A program made the position numbers and the translations under genes. Positions 1 to 6,330 of a stretch of 11,326 nt of DNA are shown here, piece after piece. Source of the DNA: Desulfobulbaceae bacterium (GTDB lineage: Bacteria; Desulfobacterota; Desulfobulbia; Desulfobulbales; UBA5123); the NCBI GenBank assembly GCA_029865195.1, contig JAOUHH010000059.1:1-11326 (forward strand). The letters run 5' to 3'. The notes beneath the pieces were generated by a model. The model worked only from the letters and a program-made list of their open reading frames with translations. It was not told the DNA's origin and did not search any database. Positions within the stretch are counted from its first letter, which is position 1. Every line of letters starts with the position of its first letter.

Positions 1-990
1 GTTGAGGTGGACCATGGCTTTGTCCGTGGGCTTGAGATACAGCTTGGCCACCGAGATGTTGCCGAGGACGGCGGTGAGCAGGTTGTTGAAATCGTGGGCG
101 ATGCCGCCGGCGAATACCCCCACCGACTCCAGTTTCTGGGCCTTGAGGAGCTCCGCTTCCATCTTTCTCTTGTCGGTTACATCGCGGAAGATGCACTGGG
201 TGTAGAGGGGGGCCCCGTCCTGGAATTTGCAGATCGCGTTGCCCTCGATGAGGATCTTCCGCCGGTCCTTGGCGATGAAGGTGGTGTCGATGTAGTTGAC
301 CTTCTCTTCGGTCAGGACCCGCTTGAAGGTCTGTTGGCAGTGTTCCTGGCAGTCGGGGGCGATGAGGTCGAAGATCGAGAGGTTTCTGATTTCATCCTTG
401 CCGTAGCCGAAGGTTTGCCGCCAGGCGCGGTTGACATAGAGGAGGGTGCCGTCGGGCTGGACGATCTGGATCAGGTCATGGGCGTTTTCGAAGAGATCGC
501 GGTAGCGTTTTTCGCTTTCCCGGAGGGCCTGTTCGTTTTTGGCCCGTTCGGTGACGTCCCGGAAGAAGCCGACCATGGCGACGGCCTTGCCATCCTTGAA
601 CTTGGTGCTGCATCGGCCTTCAACCAAAATGCGGCTGCCGTCCTTGGCCACGAAGGTTGTTTCGTTGCGATCGAGCGGTTCACCATTGATCAGGTCGGCA
701 AAGATGGCGCGGCATTTATTGCGGCAGCTTTCGTCGATAATGTCCATCAACGACAGGGAAGCAAGGTCAGCGGCGTTGTAGCCCAACCGTTCGCGCCAGG
801 CCCGGTTGACGTAGAGGAAGGACCCTTCCGGGGTGACGCTGTGGATCAGGTCGTGGGCCTCGTCGACCAGGGTGCTGTACCGATTGACGTCTTCCGTTAG
901 CGTTGCCAGGGTCAATTGGTTGACGGCCGCCTCCTGCTCCAGTTGCATGAGGCGCTGCTGCAGTTCTTCGTAGGTGGGTTGTGCCGCCAT
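1..990 (-). CDS. PAS-PAS sensor histidine kinase, N-terminal part (3' end outside the window)
   Basis: The reverse strand is open for 330 codons from the ATG at 990-988 to the window edge. A GGAG about 10 bases upstream of the ATG serves as ribosome binding site. Residues 8-30 look like a short coiled coil. PAS domain 1 covers about 36-149 and PAS domain 2 about 161-272; both end in the typical FRDVT motif. The H-box follows as GVFAGGIAHDFNNLLTAVLG (291-310), with His299 as the expected phosphorylation site. The ATPase domain, and any receiver domain, would lie beyond position 1. No membrane segment is visible, so the sensor is probably cytoplasmic. The AHDFNN style of H-box is typical of hybrid or stand-alone PAS kinases in deltaproteobacteria. 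The partner regulator is not in the window. The family call is firm; the ligand is unknown. The two PAS domains are close copies of each other (see findings). Confidence 0.93.
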   Translation of the reverse strand, partial: MAAQPTYEELQQRLMQLEQEAAVNQLTLATLTEDVNRYSTLVDEAHDLIHSVTPEGSFLYVNRAWRERLGYNAADLASLSLMDIIDESCRNKCRAIFADLINGEPLDRNETTFVAKDGSRILVEGRCSTKFKDGKAVAMVGFFRDVTERAKNEQALRESEKRYRDLFENAHDLIQIVQPDGTLLYVNRAWRQTFGYGKDEIRNLSIFDLIAPDCQEHCQQTFKRVLTEEKVNYIDTTFIAKDRRKILIEGNAICKFQDGAPLYTQCIFRDVTDKRKMEAELLKAQKLESVGVFAGGIAHDFNNLLTAVLGNISVAKLYLKPTDKAMVHLN

Positions 991-1019
991 TAGGTACGTT
1001 CTCCGAGAAAGCGTTGGGA

Positions 1020-1041
1020 CAAGTGGTCAAGTGGTTACTTG
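1020..1041. repeat. Tandem 8-bp repeat CAAGTGGT plus inverted repeat
   Basis: CAAGTGGT occurs twice head to tail (1020-1027 and 1028-1035). The second copy also forms a small palindrome, CAAGT-GGTT-ACTTG (1028-1041). The element lies 30-51 bases upstream of the kinase ATG, in its leader or core promoter region. This is a plausible binding site for a regulator, or a small hairpin in the kinase mRNA leader. The repeat is read directly; the role is inferred. Confidence 0.4.
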
Positions 1042-1085
1042 TTGATATTTCTTGGAAAATCGCGTTGTGTTTGGTGTTGTCGAGG

Positions 1086-1129
1086 GGTTACTAGGCGTGA
1101 GCCTATTGGTTTCTAGGCGGTAATCCTAG
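1086..1129. promoter_or_regulatory. CTAG-rich repeat cluster, possible operator
   Basis: Two near-identical 12-mers, GGTTACTAGGCG (1086-1097) and GGTTTCTAGGCG (1108-1119), start exactly 22 bases apart, about two helical turns. Each sits in an inverted repeat: TAGGC-GTGA-GCCTA (1092-1105) and CTAGG-N7-CCTAG (1113-1129). The tetranucleotide CTAG, usually scarce in bacterial genomes, occurs three times (1091, 1113, 1126). The geometry suits cooperative binding of two dimers to one face of the helix. The cluster lies about 100-140 bases upstream of the kinase start and about 170-210 bases upstream of the zinc-ribbon start, so it could control either gene. Confidence 0.4.
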
Positions 1130-1297
1130 CGCAAAAGGATGGGCGGTGCAACATTGAATTGTTAAGTCCATCGTTAATTTCAACTTTGCCCTTTCCGGGA
1201 ATCGCCGATTGTGCAAAATGCTGTTTGCGGTCGGCGCGAAACCGGTTAAAGTTATGATTCGCGGCAACGTGCGGGTATTCTTTGGGGGGAGGATGAA

Positions 1298-1621
1298 ATG
1301 CAGTGTGAACGGTGTGGCAAGTTGATGGCTCCGGGCAAGGAGGCTGCCCACAACGGCCAATTCCTGTGCAGGGAATGTTTTATGGACGTGCTCTCTCCCA
1401 CCGGGGTTTGCAACACCGCGATCCAGCGTGGCATCCTGACCCCCCGGCAACGGCGGATCATGGCCGCGCTCAGCGACAACGACGGTGTCGCCTTTGACGA
1501 ACTGGCCGCCGGGCTCGCGTTGCCGGCCGGGGACCTGGAGCGCGAATTGTCCGCCCTGGCGCGGTTGGAAAAGGTGCGCGAGTCGCGCAAAGATGGTAAG
1601 AAGGTTTTCCGGGTGTGTTGA
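1298..1621 (+). CDS. Small zinc-ribbon / winged-helix protein
   Basis: The 107-residue protein starts at an ATG with a very strong ribosome binding site (GGGGGGAGGA, 1284-1293). The nearby ATG at 1293 is in another frame and too close to that site. The N-terminus carries two CxxC knuckles, Cys3/Cys6 and Cys24/Cys27, expected to bind one zinc ion. From about residue 49 to 105 the pattern LTPRQRRIMAAL, then a helix, then LARLEKVRESRK and KKVFRV reads like a winged helix-turn-helix with a basic wing. This suggests a DNA- or RNA-binding protein, possibly a transcription regulator. I do not recognise a named family. It is followed after 30 bases by the next gene, probably in one transcript, and is divergent from the sensor kinase. 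No exact function can be assigned. Confidence 0.85.
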   Translation: MQCERCGKLMAPGKEAAHNGQFLCRECFMDVLSPTGVCNTAIQRGILTPRQRRIMAALSDNDGVAFDELAAGLALPAGDLERELSALARLEKVRESRKDGKKVFRVC

Positions 1622-1651
1622 ACAGAGATGGATGATACAGGTTTGTAAGCG

Positions 1652-2164
1652 ATGAACGGCGAACAGGAAGCACCGAAAGAGTTTGACAGCAAGCTCCTTC
1701 CCATCCTCCGCGAGGCGGTGGAGGTGGTGCGGATGATCCTTTTCAAGGAGTTGAAGGAGCATCTTGCCGCCACCTATCCTGAGCGGCGCATGGATGCCGG
1801 GCGGCTGGCGGCGGCGGTCTTGAACGACCTCTTCGGCGTGGTCAACCCCGATCCCGTCTACGCGACCTTTATGGCTGAGAACCGCGCCATTCTCGACCAG
1901 GCGCTCGCCGATCTCCCCACCCGTCTGCCCAAGCTGCTCATCCCCCTCACCGATGCCTTGCGCATGCAGTTCCTCTGCGATTCACGGGAGGGGCTGGATG
2001 AAAGCACCGCCTTCCTTGTCCGCGCCAAGGAGCGGGGGCTGCTCCTCGAAGCGCGCGAGCTGCCGCTGCCCCATCATTTCCTGGAGCTTGTCCGCCGTCT
2101 GGGCGCGGCCTACGGTCTGGTGCTGCCGCCGACGCCGCCGGCTGACGCGCCCCTCCCTTCCTGA
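1652..2164 (+). CDS. Conserved-looking hypothetical protein, 170 residues, mostly helical
   Basis: The protein runs from an ATG at 1652 with only a weak upstream signal (GTAAGCG), which fits translation coupled to the gene ending 30 bases earlier. It is soluble with no signal peptide or membrane segment. Most of it has helical heptad-like spacing: LLPILREAVEVVRM (15-28), GRLAAAVLNDLFGVV (50-64), and a segment around TRLPKLLIPLTDALRMQFL. The C-terminus is a proline-rich tail (159-170). No catalytic or metal-binding motif is visible, and I do not recognise the family. Codon usage matches its neighbours, so it is a real gene rather than a shadow. Its pairing with the zinc-ribbon gene is the only functional hint. 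Confidence 0.8.
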   Translation: MNGEQEAPKEFDSKLLPILREAVEVVRMILFKELKEHLAATYPERRMDAGRLAAAVLNDLFGVVNPDPVYATFMAENRAILDQALADLPTRLPKLLIPLTDALRMQFLCDSREGLDESTAFLVRAKERGLLLEARELPLPHHFLELVRRLGAAYGLVLPPTPPADAPLPS

Positions 2165-2180
2165 TCAGTCCTTCCTCGCC
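2165..2180. other. Convergent junction without visible terminator
   Basis: Only 16 bases separate the stop of the plus-strand hypothetical gene from the stop of the minus-strand four-gene operon. No hairpin followed by a T-run is present on either strand, so read-through or Rho-dependent termination is likely for both units. Confidence 0.5.
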
Positions 2181-2888
2181 TTATCTCTCCCCCGCGACCG
2201 CCGCTGCCAGGCTGGCGGCGATGGTCTGCCGCAACTGCGCCCAGACAGGGGGGGCTTCGTCAACAAGGCGTTGATTCACCTCCAGTTCGATCCCGAGATA
2301 GCTCTCCGGCGGCAGGATTTTCCGCACGGCGGTGGTAAAGCCGTCGGCAACCCCGCGATAGGGGTAGTTGCGCCGTAACCGCAGCGACGGTTGCATCTCC
2401 TTGAGGGTGGCTAGCCATCGGCGGCAGAAGGCCTTTTCCCCCTGGCGGCGGGGATCGTAGAGAAAGCCTAGGTCGGCGCGGCGGACCTCGCCGTTGAGGC
2501 AGGGGGTGAAGGAGTGGATCGAGAGGTGCAGGACGCGCCGGCCGCTGCTGACCGCCGCCTCGATGGCCGCCAGCGCCGACTGGCGAAAGGGCAGATAATG
2601 GCGGTTGAAAAGGGCGTCACGCTCGTCGGCCTCCAGGCGGGGGCAAAAGAGGCCGCGGTGCCCCGGGGAGCGGTTGCAGTCCACCAGCAGGCGTGAGACA
2701 TCCGCCTCGAAACAGGGGGCGGCAAAACGCGCGGCAAGAAGACGCGCCAGTTCCGCGGCGCCGTTGTCGAAGGCGCTGTGATCCATGAGGGGCATGGTCA
2801 GATCACCGAAGAGGAGCGCGTAGCGGCGGGGGATGTGATTGGTGGCGTGCTCGCAGGTGATGATCAGGGCGTGGTCCGGGTCAGGCAA
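2181..2888 (-). CDS. N-formylglutamate amidohydrolase-like protein (FGase family), last gene of amidoligase operon
   Basis: The 235-residue protein matches the FGase family (Pfam FGase, COG3931-type), zinc-dependent hydrolases of N-acyl amino acids. Conserved segments are ITCEHATNHIP (10-20), SRLLVDCNRSPG (65-76), NRHYLPFR (95-102), LHLSIHSFTP (120-129), NYPYRGVADGFTTAVRK (174-190) and YLGIELEVNQ (197-206). His14, His97 and His125 are candidate metal ligands. The start is TTG at 2888-2886: an AAGGGAGG sits 7 bases upstream, no ATG, GTG or other TTG precedes the first conserved motif, and the start overlaps the end of the GCS2 gene by 8 bases. There is no signal peptide, so the protein is cytoplasmic. 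No hut genes are nearby, so histidine degradation is unlikely. It probably removes an acyl or amino-acid group from the product or substrate of the two ligases upstream. Family firm; substrate unknown. Confidence 0.92.
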   Translation of the reverse strand: MPDPDHALIITCEHATNHIPRRYALLFGDLTMPLMDHSAFDNGAAELARLLAARFAAPCFEADVSRLLVDCNRSPGHRGLFCPRLEADERDALFNRHYLPFRQSALAAIEAAVSSGRRVLHLSIHSFTPCLNGEVRRADLGFLYDPRRQGEKAFCRRWLATLKEMQPSLRLRRNYPYRGVADGFTTAVRKILPPESYLGIELEVNQRLVDEAPPVWAQLRQTIAASLAAAVAGER

Positions 2889-4128
2889 GAAACAGCCTCC
2901 CTTGCGCCAGGCAGTCGGCGAGTTCGCGATAGAGGGCGGCAAGGGCCGGCCGGCTGCAGTCGTCGCCGAGCCGGTTGCGGATGCGGCGCGCCAACGGGCC
3001 CTGTTCGAGGATGATTTGCAGTTCCGGGGCAAAGTCTTCCGGGGCCAGGCCGGCCGCCCGCAGGCGGGCCAGGATATGCCGCCAGAGATCGCCGGCGGTG
3101 AGCGGCGTTGTCGCCCGGCAGTCGAAGAGGCGCAGATAGCCGGGGTCGGTGAGCAGGGCCTCTTCACCCTCCCGCACCGTGTCGCGGAAGATCTTGGCCA
3201 GTGGGGCCACCGGCCAGCGCTGCTGTTCGGCATAGTCGGCCCAGCCTTCCTCGACAAGGAAGCGGAGGGTGGCGAAGATCAGGGCGGCGATGGCGAGATC
3301 GGCGCGGGGGCATTCCTGGACATCCAGCACCCGGATTTCGATGGCCGAGCGGTCGAAGCGGGCGATAGCGCCCCGGGCGTTGAGCCATTCGTCGCGCATG
3401 ATCTCGTCGGGGTCGTGCGGGGCGATGTCCCGGTACATGCGCTGGAAGATTTCCTGGTCGTAATCGCGGTGGCTGAAGACCGGCTCCGGGATCACCTCGC
3501 CGGTGATGGAGGGGATCCGCTGCGAGTTGGTGCGATAGACCTCCAGCCGGTGATCGATGGACGGTTGCACCACGCCGTCGATGATCGGGGTGCTGGCGGC
3601 AAGGGCCGGCAGGATCGGCAGCAGCAGGCGGATAGCGGCGTGCAGCCGGCCGAACTCTTCATCGTTGCCGAAGGGGAGATTGAGGTGGGCCGATTGCAGG
3701 TTCGACCAGCCGTGGCCGCGGCAGTCGAAGATCCGGTTGTAGGATTCGTAGATCTCGTTGTAGTGGTGCGGCCAGAGCCTTGTCTCGGTGAAGGGGTCCA
3801 TCCAGGGGTGGGCGCCGCTGGGGAGGAGGAGGCCGTTGTGATCGGCGAGGATTGCGTTGATGCGGCGGATATCTTTTTCAAAGAGCGGCAGGATGGCCGG
3901 CAGCGAGTCCACCGGCAGGCCGGTTTTGAGTTCGATGACGTGCAGGGCCAGCTCGTTGGACCAGCAGATGCCGGGCTTCAGGTATTCGGGCGAATAATCA
4001 CCGGTGACGGCATGGAGAATCGCGTCACTGATCGGCTTGACGTCGAGGGTCTCCCGGTCGACGATCATGTATTCCAGTTCGATGCCGATGCCGGCGAAGA
4101 GATGCAGCGGTGGTTGTTGGTCGCTCAT
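2881..4128 (-). CDS. GCS2-family carboxylate-amine ligase (YbdK-like)
   Basis: The 415-residue protein belongs to the glutamate-cysteine ligase type 2 family, which joins a carboxylate (often the gamma-carboxyl of glutamate) to an amine using ATP. Visible motifs are GIGIELEYMIVD (13-24) with the paired glutamates 17 and 19, SNELALHVIELKT (57-69), HPWMDP (107-112), SAHLNLPFGN (146-155) and AIEIRVLDVQECP (262-274). Glu264, Arg266 and Glu272 are likely ATP/Mg ligands. Length is near the family's usual 370-420 residues. The ATG overlaps the upstream ligase stop as ATGA (4128-4125), so translation is coupled. The context, with an ATP-grasp ligase, a cysteine peptidase and an amidohydrolase, argues for a dedicated peptide-like metabolite rather than housekeeping glutathione synthesis. 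Whether it accepts glutamate and cysteine cannot be read from the sequence. Confidence 0.94.
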   Translation of the reverse strand: MSDQQPPLHLFAGIGIELEYMIVDRETLDVKPISDAILHAVTGDYSPEYLKPGICWSNELALHVIELKTGLPVDSLPAILPLFEKDIRRINAILADHNGLLLPSGAHPWMDPFTETRLWPHHYNEIYESYNRIFDCRGHGWSNLQSAHLNLPFGNDEEFGRLHAAIRLLLPILPALAASTPIIDGVVQPSIDHRLEVYRTNSQRIPSITGEVIPEPVFSHRDYDQEIFQRMYRDIAPHDPDEIMRDEWLNARGAIARFDRSAIEIRVLDVQECPRADLAIAALIFATLRFLVEEGWADYAEQQRWPVAPLAKIFRDTVREGEEALLTDPGYLRLFDCRATTPLTAGDLWRHILARLRAAGLAPEDFAPELQIILEQGPLARRIRNRLGDDCSRPALAALYRELADCLAQGRLFLA

Positions 4129-5609
4129 GGCTTGCCTGCTGTGGATTCGGCGCGGCGCTCGATCCGGGTGAGGAAGTACTGCATGACCCGCAGATACATC
4201 TCATCCTTGAGATAGCAGTCCTCGATGCCGGCGTCGATGTTGGGGTTGTCGTTGATCTCGATGACGTAGACCTTGTTGTCCACCTGTTTGAGGTCGACCC
4301 CGTAGAGGCCGTCGCCGATCAGGTTGGCCGCCTTGAGGGCGGTCTGGATCACCTTGGGCGGCGCCTCCTCGATGGGGATGGTGTCGAAGAGCCCCTCGTC
4401 CTTCTTGGTGCCGTCCTGCTTGCGTTCGATGATCTGCCAGTGGTCCTTGGCCATGTAATAGCGGCAGACGAAGAGCGGCTGCTTGTCCAGCACCCCCACC
4501 CGCCAGTCGAAGGGGGTGGGCAGGAACTGCTGGCCGATGATCAGTTCCGAGTCGTTCAGTAGCCGTTTGCCCTTGGCCAGCAAATCCTCGCGGTCAAGGG
4601 CCTTGACCACTCCCTGGGAAAAGTAGCTGTCCGGTTTTTTGAGGATGCAGGGCAGCCCCAGCACCTGTTCCGCCTCGGCGAGATTATCCTTGTGGAGGAT
4701 CATCGTCTTGGGGATCGGCACCTTGTGGTGCTCGAGCAACTCGGCGAGAAAGACCTTGTTGGTGCATTTGAGGATCGATTCCGGATCGTCGATCACCACC
4801 AGCCCCTCGGCGGCGGCCCGCCGGGCGAAGCGGTAGGTGTGGTGGTTGACGTTGGTGGTCTCGCGGATGAAGAGGCCGTCGAATTCGGCCAGCCGGCCGT
4901 AATCCGCGCGGGTGATCAGTTCCACGCCGAGCTGCATGGCGGCCCCGGCCTTGATGAACCTCTTGAGCGCCCGTTCGTTGGAGGGGCATTCCTCTTCGTC
5001 GGGGTTGTGAAGGATGGCGAGTTCGAAGCGGGCCGGCTGTTTCTTGGCCACCCGCTGCCGCTGGCGGCTGAAAAATTCGGTGGCCACATCGATGACGAAG
5101 GGGCGGTGCGCGTCGGGGATGTCGCTGCCGGCAATGGGGTTGATGGACTGCAGACCCCATTTTTTTGCCTGCGGCTGATAGGAAAACTGGGCCCGCAGCA
5201 GCGGCGCCCGGAACATGGCAAAAAGCTCGGCGCTCAGGCGGTCGTAGCGCTTGGCCAGATTCCGGCCGAAATAGATGCTGAGGACAAACTTGTCCGACTG
5301 GATGGGGGCCATGCTTTTCTGGATCAGGGCGTCGAGGTCGTCGGAGACGAAGCGGACCATGGTCTGCGACTTCATGTCCTGGATGGTCACCAGTCGCGGC
5401 AGCGGCCGGTGGCCCCTGGCCTCGGCGAGCAGGGAGACATAGTAGCCGGCCGACTGGTAGCGGTAGGATTTGCAGAGGTTGAAGACCTTGACGCGGCGCA
5501 GGTGCGAATAGGCTGGATCGGTGAGATAGGTGCGGGCGGTGATGATCTCCACCCCGGGGAGATCAAGGGGCCAGTTTTTGAGAACCTCAACGATGATCAG
5601 GGTGGTCAT
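4125..5609 (-). CDS. RimK-like ATP-grasp ligase with N-terminal RLAN-type domain
   Basis: The 494-residue protein has two parts. Residues 1 to about 175 form an alpha/beta domain containing YYVSLLAEARGHRPLP (56-71), which I match to the RLAN domain (RimK-like ATP-grasp N-terminal). Residues about 195-480 are an ATP-grasp ligase. CILKKPDSYFSQGVVK (321-336) is the nucleotide-binding strand and glycine loop; YGVDLKQVDNKVYVIEINDN (436-455) carries Asp439, Glu451 and Asn453 as expected magnesium ligands. ATP-grasp enzymes activate a carboxylate as acyl phosphate and couple it to an amine; RimK adds glutamate residues to a protein. The ATG at 5609 lies inside the upstream peptidase gene (23-base overlap); the nearest purine run is about 12 bases upstream, so initiation probably depends on coupling. 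No ribosomal protein gene is near. It is the probable second ligase of the pathway. Confidence 0.94.
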   Translation of the reverse strand: MTTLIIVEVLKNWPLDLPGVEIITARTYLTDPAYSHLRRVKVFNLCKSYRYQSAGYYVSLLAEARGHRPLPRLVTIQDMKSQTMVRFVSDDLDALIQKSMAPIQSDKFVLSIYFGRNLAKRYDRLSAELFAMFRAPLLRAQFSYQPQAKKWGLQSINPIAGSDIPDAHRPFVIDVATEFFSRQRQRVAKKQPARFELAILHNPDEEECPSNERALKRFIKAGAAMQLGVELITRADYGRLAEFDGLFIRETTNVNHHTYRFARRAAAEGLVVIDDPESILKCTNKVFLAELLEHHKVPIPKTMILHKDNLAEAEQVLGLPCILKKPDSYFSQGVVKALDREDLLAKGKRLLNDSELIIGQQFLPTPFDWRVGVLDKQPLFVCRYYMAKDHWQIIERKQDGTKKDEGLFDTIPIEEAPPKVIQTALKAANLIGDGLYGVDLKQVDNKVYVIEINDNPNIDAGIEDCYLKDEMYLRVMQYFLTRIERRAESTAGKP

Positions 5610-6330
5610 GGTGCCGTTGTTTCCCCCGTTTGCCCGGTTCGATGATCAGCAGGTTGCCGTCATAGGTGAGGATGCCCAGCAGGATGGCGCCCACCAGCCG
5701 TTCCATGGTCACTTCATAGTATTGTCCCGCGCCCATGGGATTGTGGCGGAGCGGGTCCGCCACCAGCACGGTGCGTTGCTCGCGGTCGTACCCACAGAGT
5801 ATCACGAAATGGCCTGAGGGCAAGCCCTTGATGTCGTCATAAAGGTTGCGGGGGCCGTATTCGCGGGCGCAGTTATAGAGGTAGGTGGATGAGAGACCGC
5901 AGAGGATGGGCTTTTCCTGTTTGAGGTATTTGCGGAGGAGGCTGCCGGTGAGATCCTGAAAACGGAGGGTGCCGCCCAGATGGAGAAAATCGAGATAGGC
6001 CTTGGTGGCGATTGCCAGTTTCGGCTCTTTGCGCGCCGCCAGTTGTCGGCGCAGCTTGTCTTCCAGGTCCACCAGCGGCGAGCTGAACCAGGAGGGGTCG
6101 AAGACCTGCAGGTTGTAGGTATAGATGGTGGCCCGGTAGCCGCGCCGGAGGGCGTGGCAGGCGAGCAGGACCTCAAGGGTGCCGCCGCCTTCAAGGGTGC
6201 CGACCTCGGCGATGACCTGGGCGAGAAGGGTTGGGTCGTCGTAGTAGCGATAGACCGCGTGGAGACAGGTGGGGCCGCAGGTGGTGTCATCCGGTTGCGG
6301 TAGGATGTCGAGGGTCAGGTTGGTTTGCAT
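5587..6330 (-). CDS. C39-like / papain-fold cysteine peptidase, first gene of amidoligase operon
   Basis: The 247-residue protein has the signature of papain-fold C39-like peptidases: QPDDTTCGPTCLHAVYRYY (12-30) with nucleophile Cys18 and oxyanion-hole Gln12, then SGHFVILCGYD (172-182) with catalytic His174, and VADP (190-193) with Asp192 as third residue. The triad is therefore complete. No signal peptide, membrane segment or ABC transporter is attached, unlike bacteriocin-exporting C39 proteins, so it should act in the cytoplasm. In this setting it may cleave a peptide product or transfer an acyl group, as phytochelatin synthase (same fold) does with glutathione; that is inference. The ATG at 6330 is the only usable start in frame before a stop at 6375-6373, but the closest good Shine-Dalgarno (GGGAGG, 6353-6348) is 17 bases away. 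The His-rich C-terminus is encoded within the overlap with the next gene. Confidence 0.9.
   Translation of the reverse strand: MQTNLTLDILPQPDDTTCGPTCLHAVYRYYDDPTLLAQVIAEVGTLEGGGTLEVLLACHALRRGYRATIYTYNLQVFDPSWFSSPLVDLEDKLRRQLAARKEPKLAIATKAYLDFLHLGGTLRFQDLTGSLLRKYLKQEKPILCGLSSTYLYNCAREYGPRNLYDDIKGLPSGHFVILCGYDREQRTVLVADPLRHNPMGAGQYYEVTMERLVGAILLGILTYDGNLLIIEPGKRGKQRHHDHPDHR

Larger units (their letters stand above)
991..1297. other. Divergent intergenic region with operator-like repeats
   Basis: These 307 bases separate the minus-strand kinase from the plus-strand zinc-ribbon gene and must hold both promoters. I see no open reading frame with a plausible start and no convincing sigma-70 or sigma-54 promoter on either strand. 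Two repeat clusters stand out, at 1020-1041 and 1086-1129, and are listed separately. The stretch 1140-1260 is noticeably more AT-rich than the neighbouring genes, as expected of a promoter region. A TATGAT at 1253-1258 resembles a -10 box, but no acceptable -35 box lies 16-18 bases before it. Confidence 0.6.

Noticed and set aside
7..900. Long plus-strand open frame (297 codons) opposite the sensor kinase
   Set aside because: Its product is a repetitive acidic Val/Asp/Glu/Gly-rich sequence typical of the antisense of GC-rich coding DNA. The opposite strand encodes clear PAS and H-box motifs.
1201..1290. Riboswitch (cyclic-di-GMP type) in the leader of the zinc-ribbon gene
   Set aside because: The conserved GEMM bases and paired stems are not present; only scattered similarity was seen.
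2839..4215. Plus-strand open frame of 458 codons across the GCS2 gene
   Set aside because: It is antisense to GCS2 motifs and has the same acidic, Gly/Val-rich shadow composition; it has no recognisable domain.
4692..5645. Plus-strand open frame of 317 codons across the ATP-grasp gene
   Set aside because: It is antisense to the ATP-grasp motifs, low in complexity and without a ribosome site.
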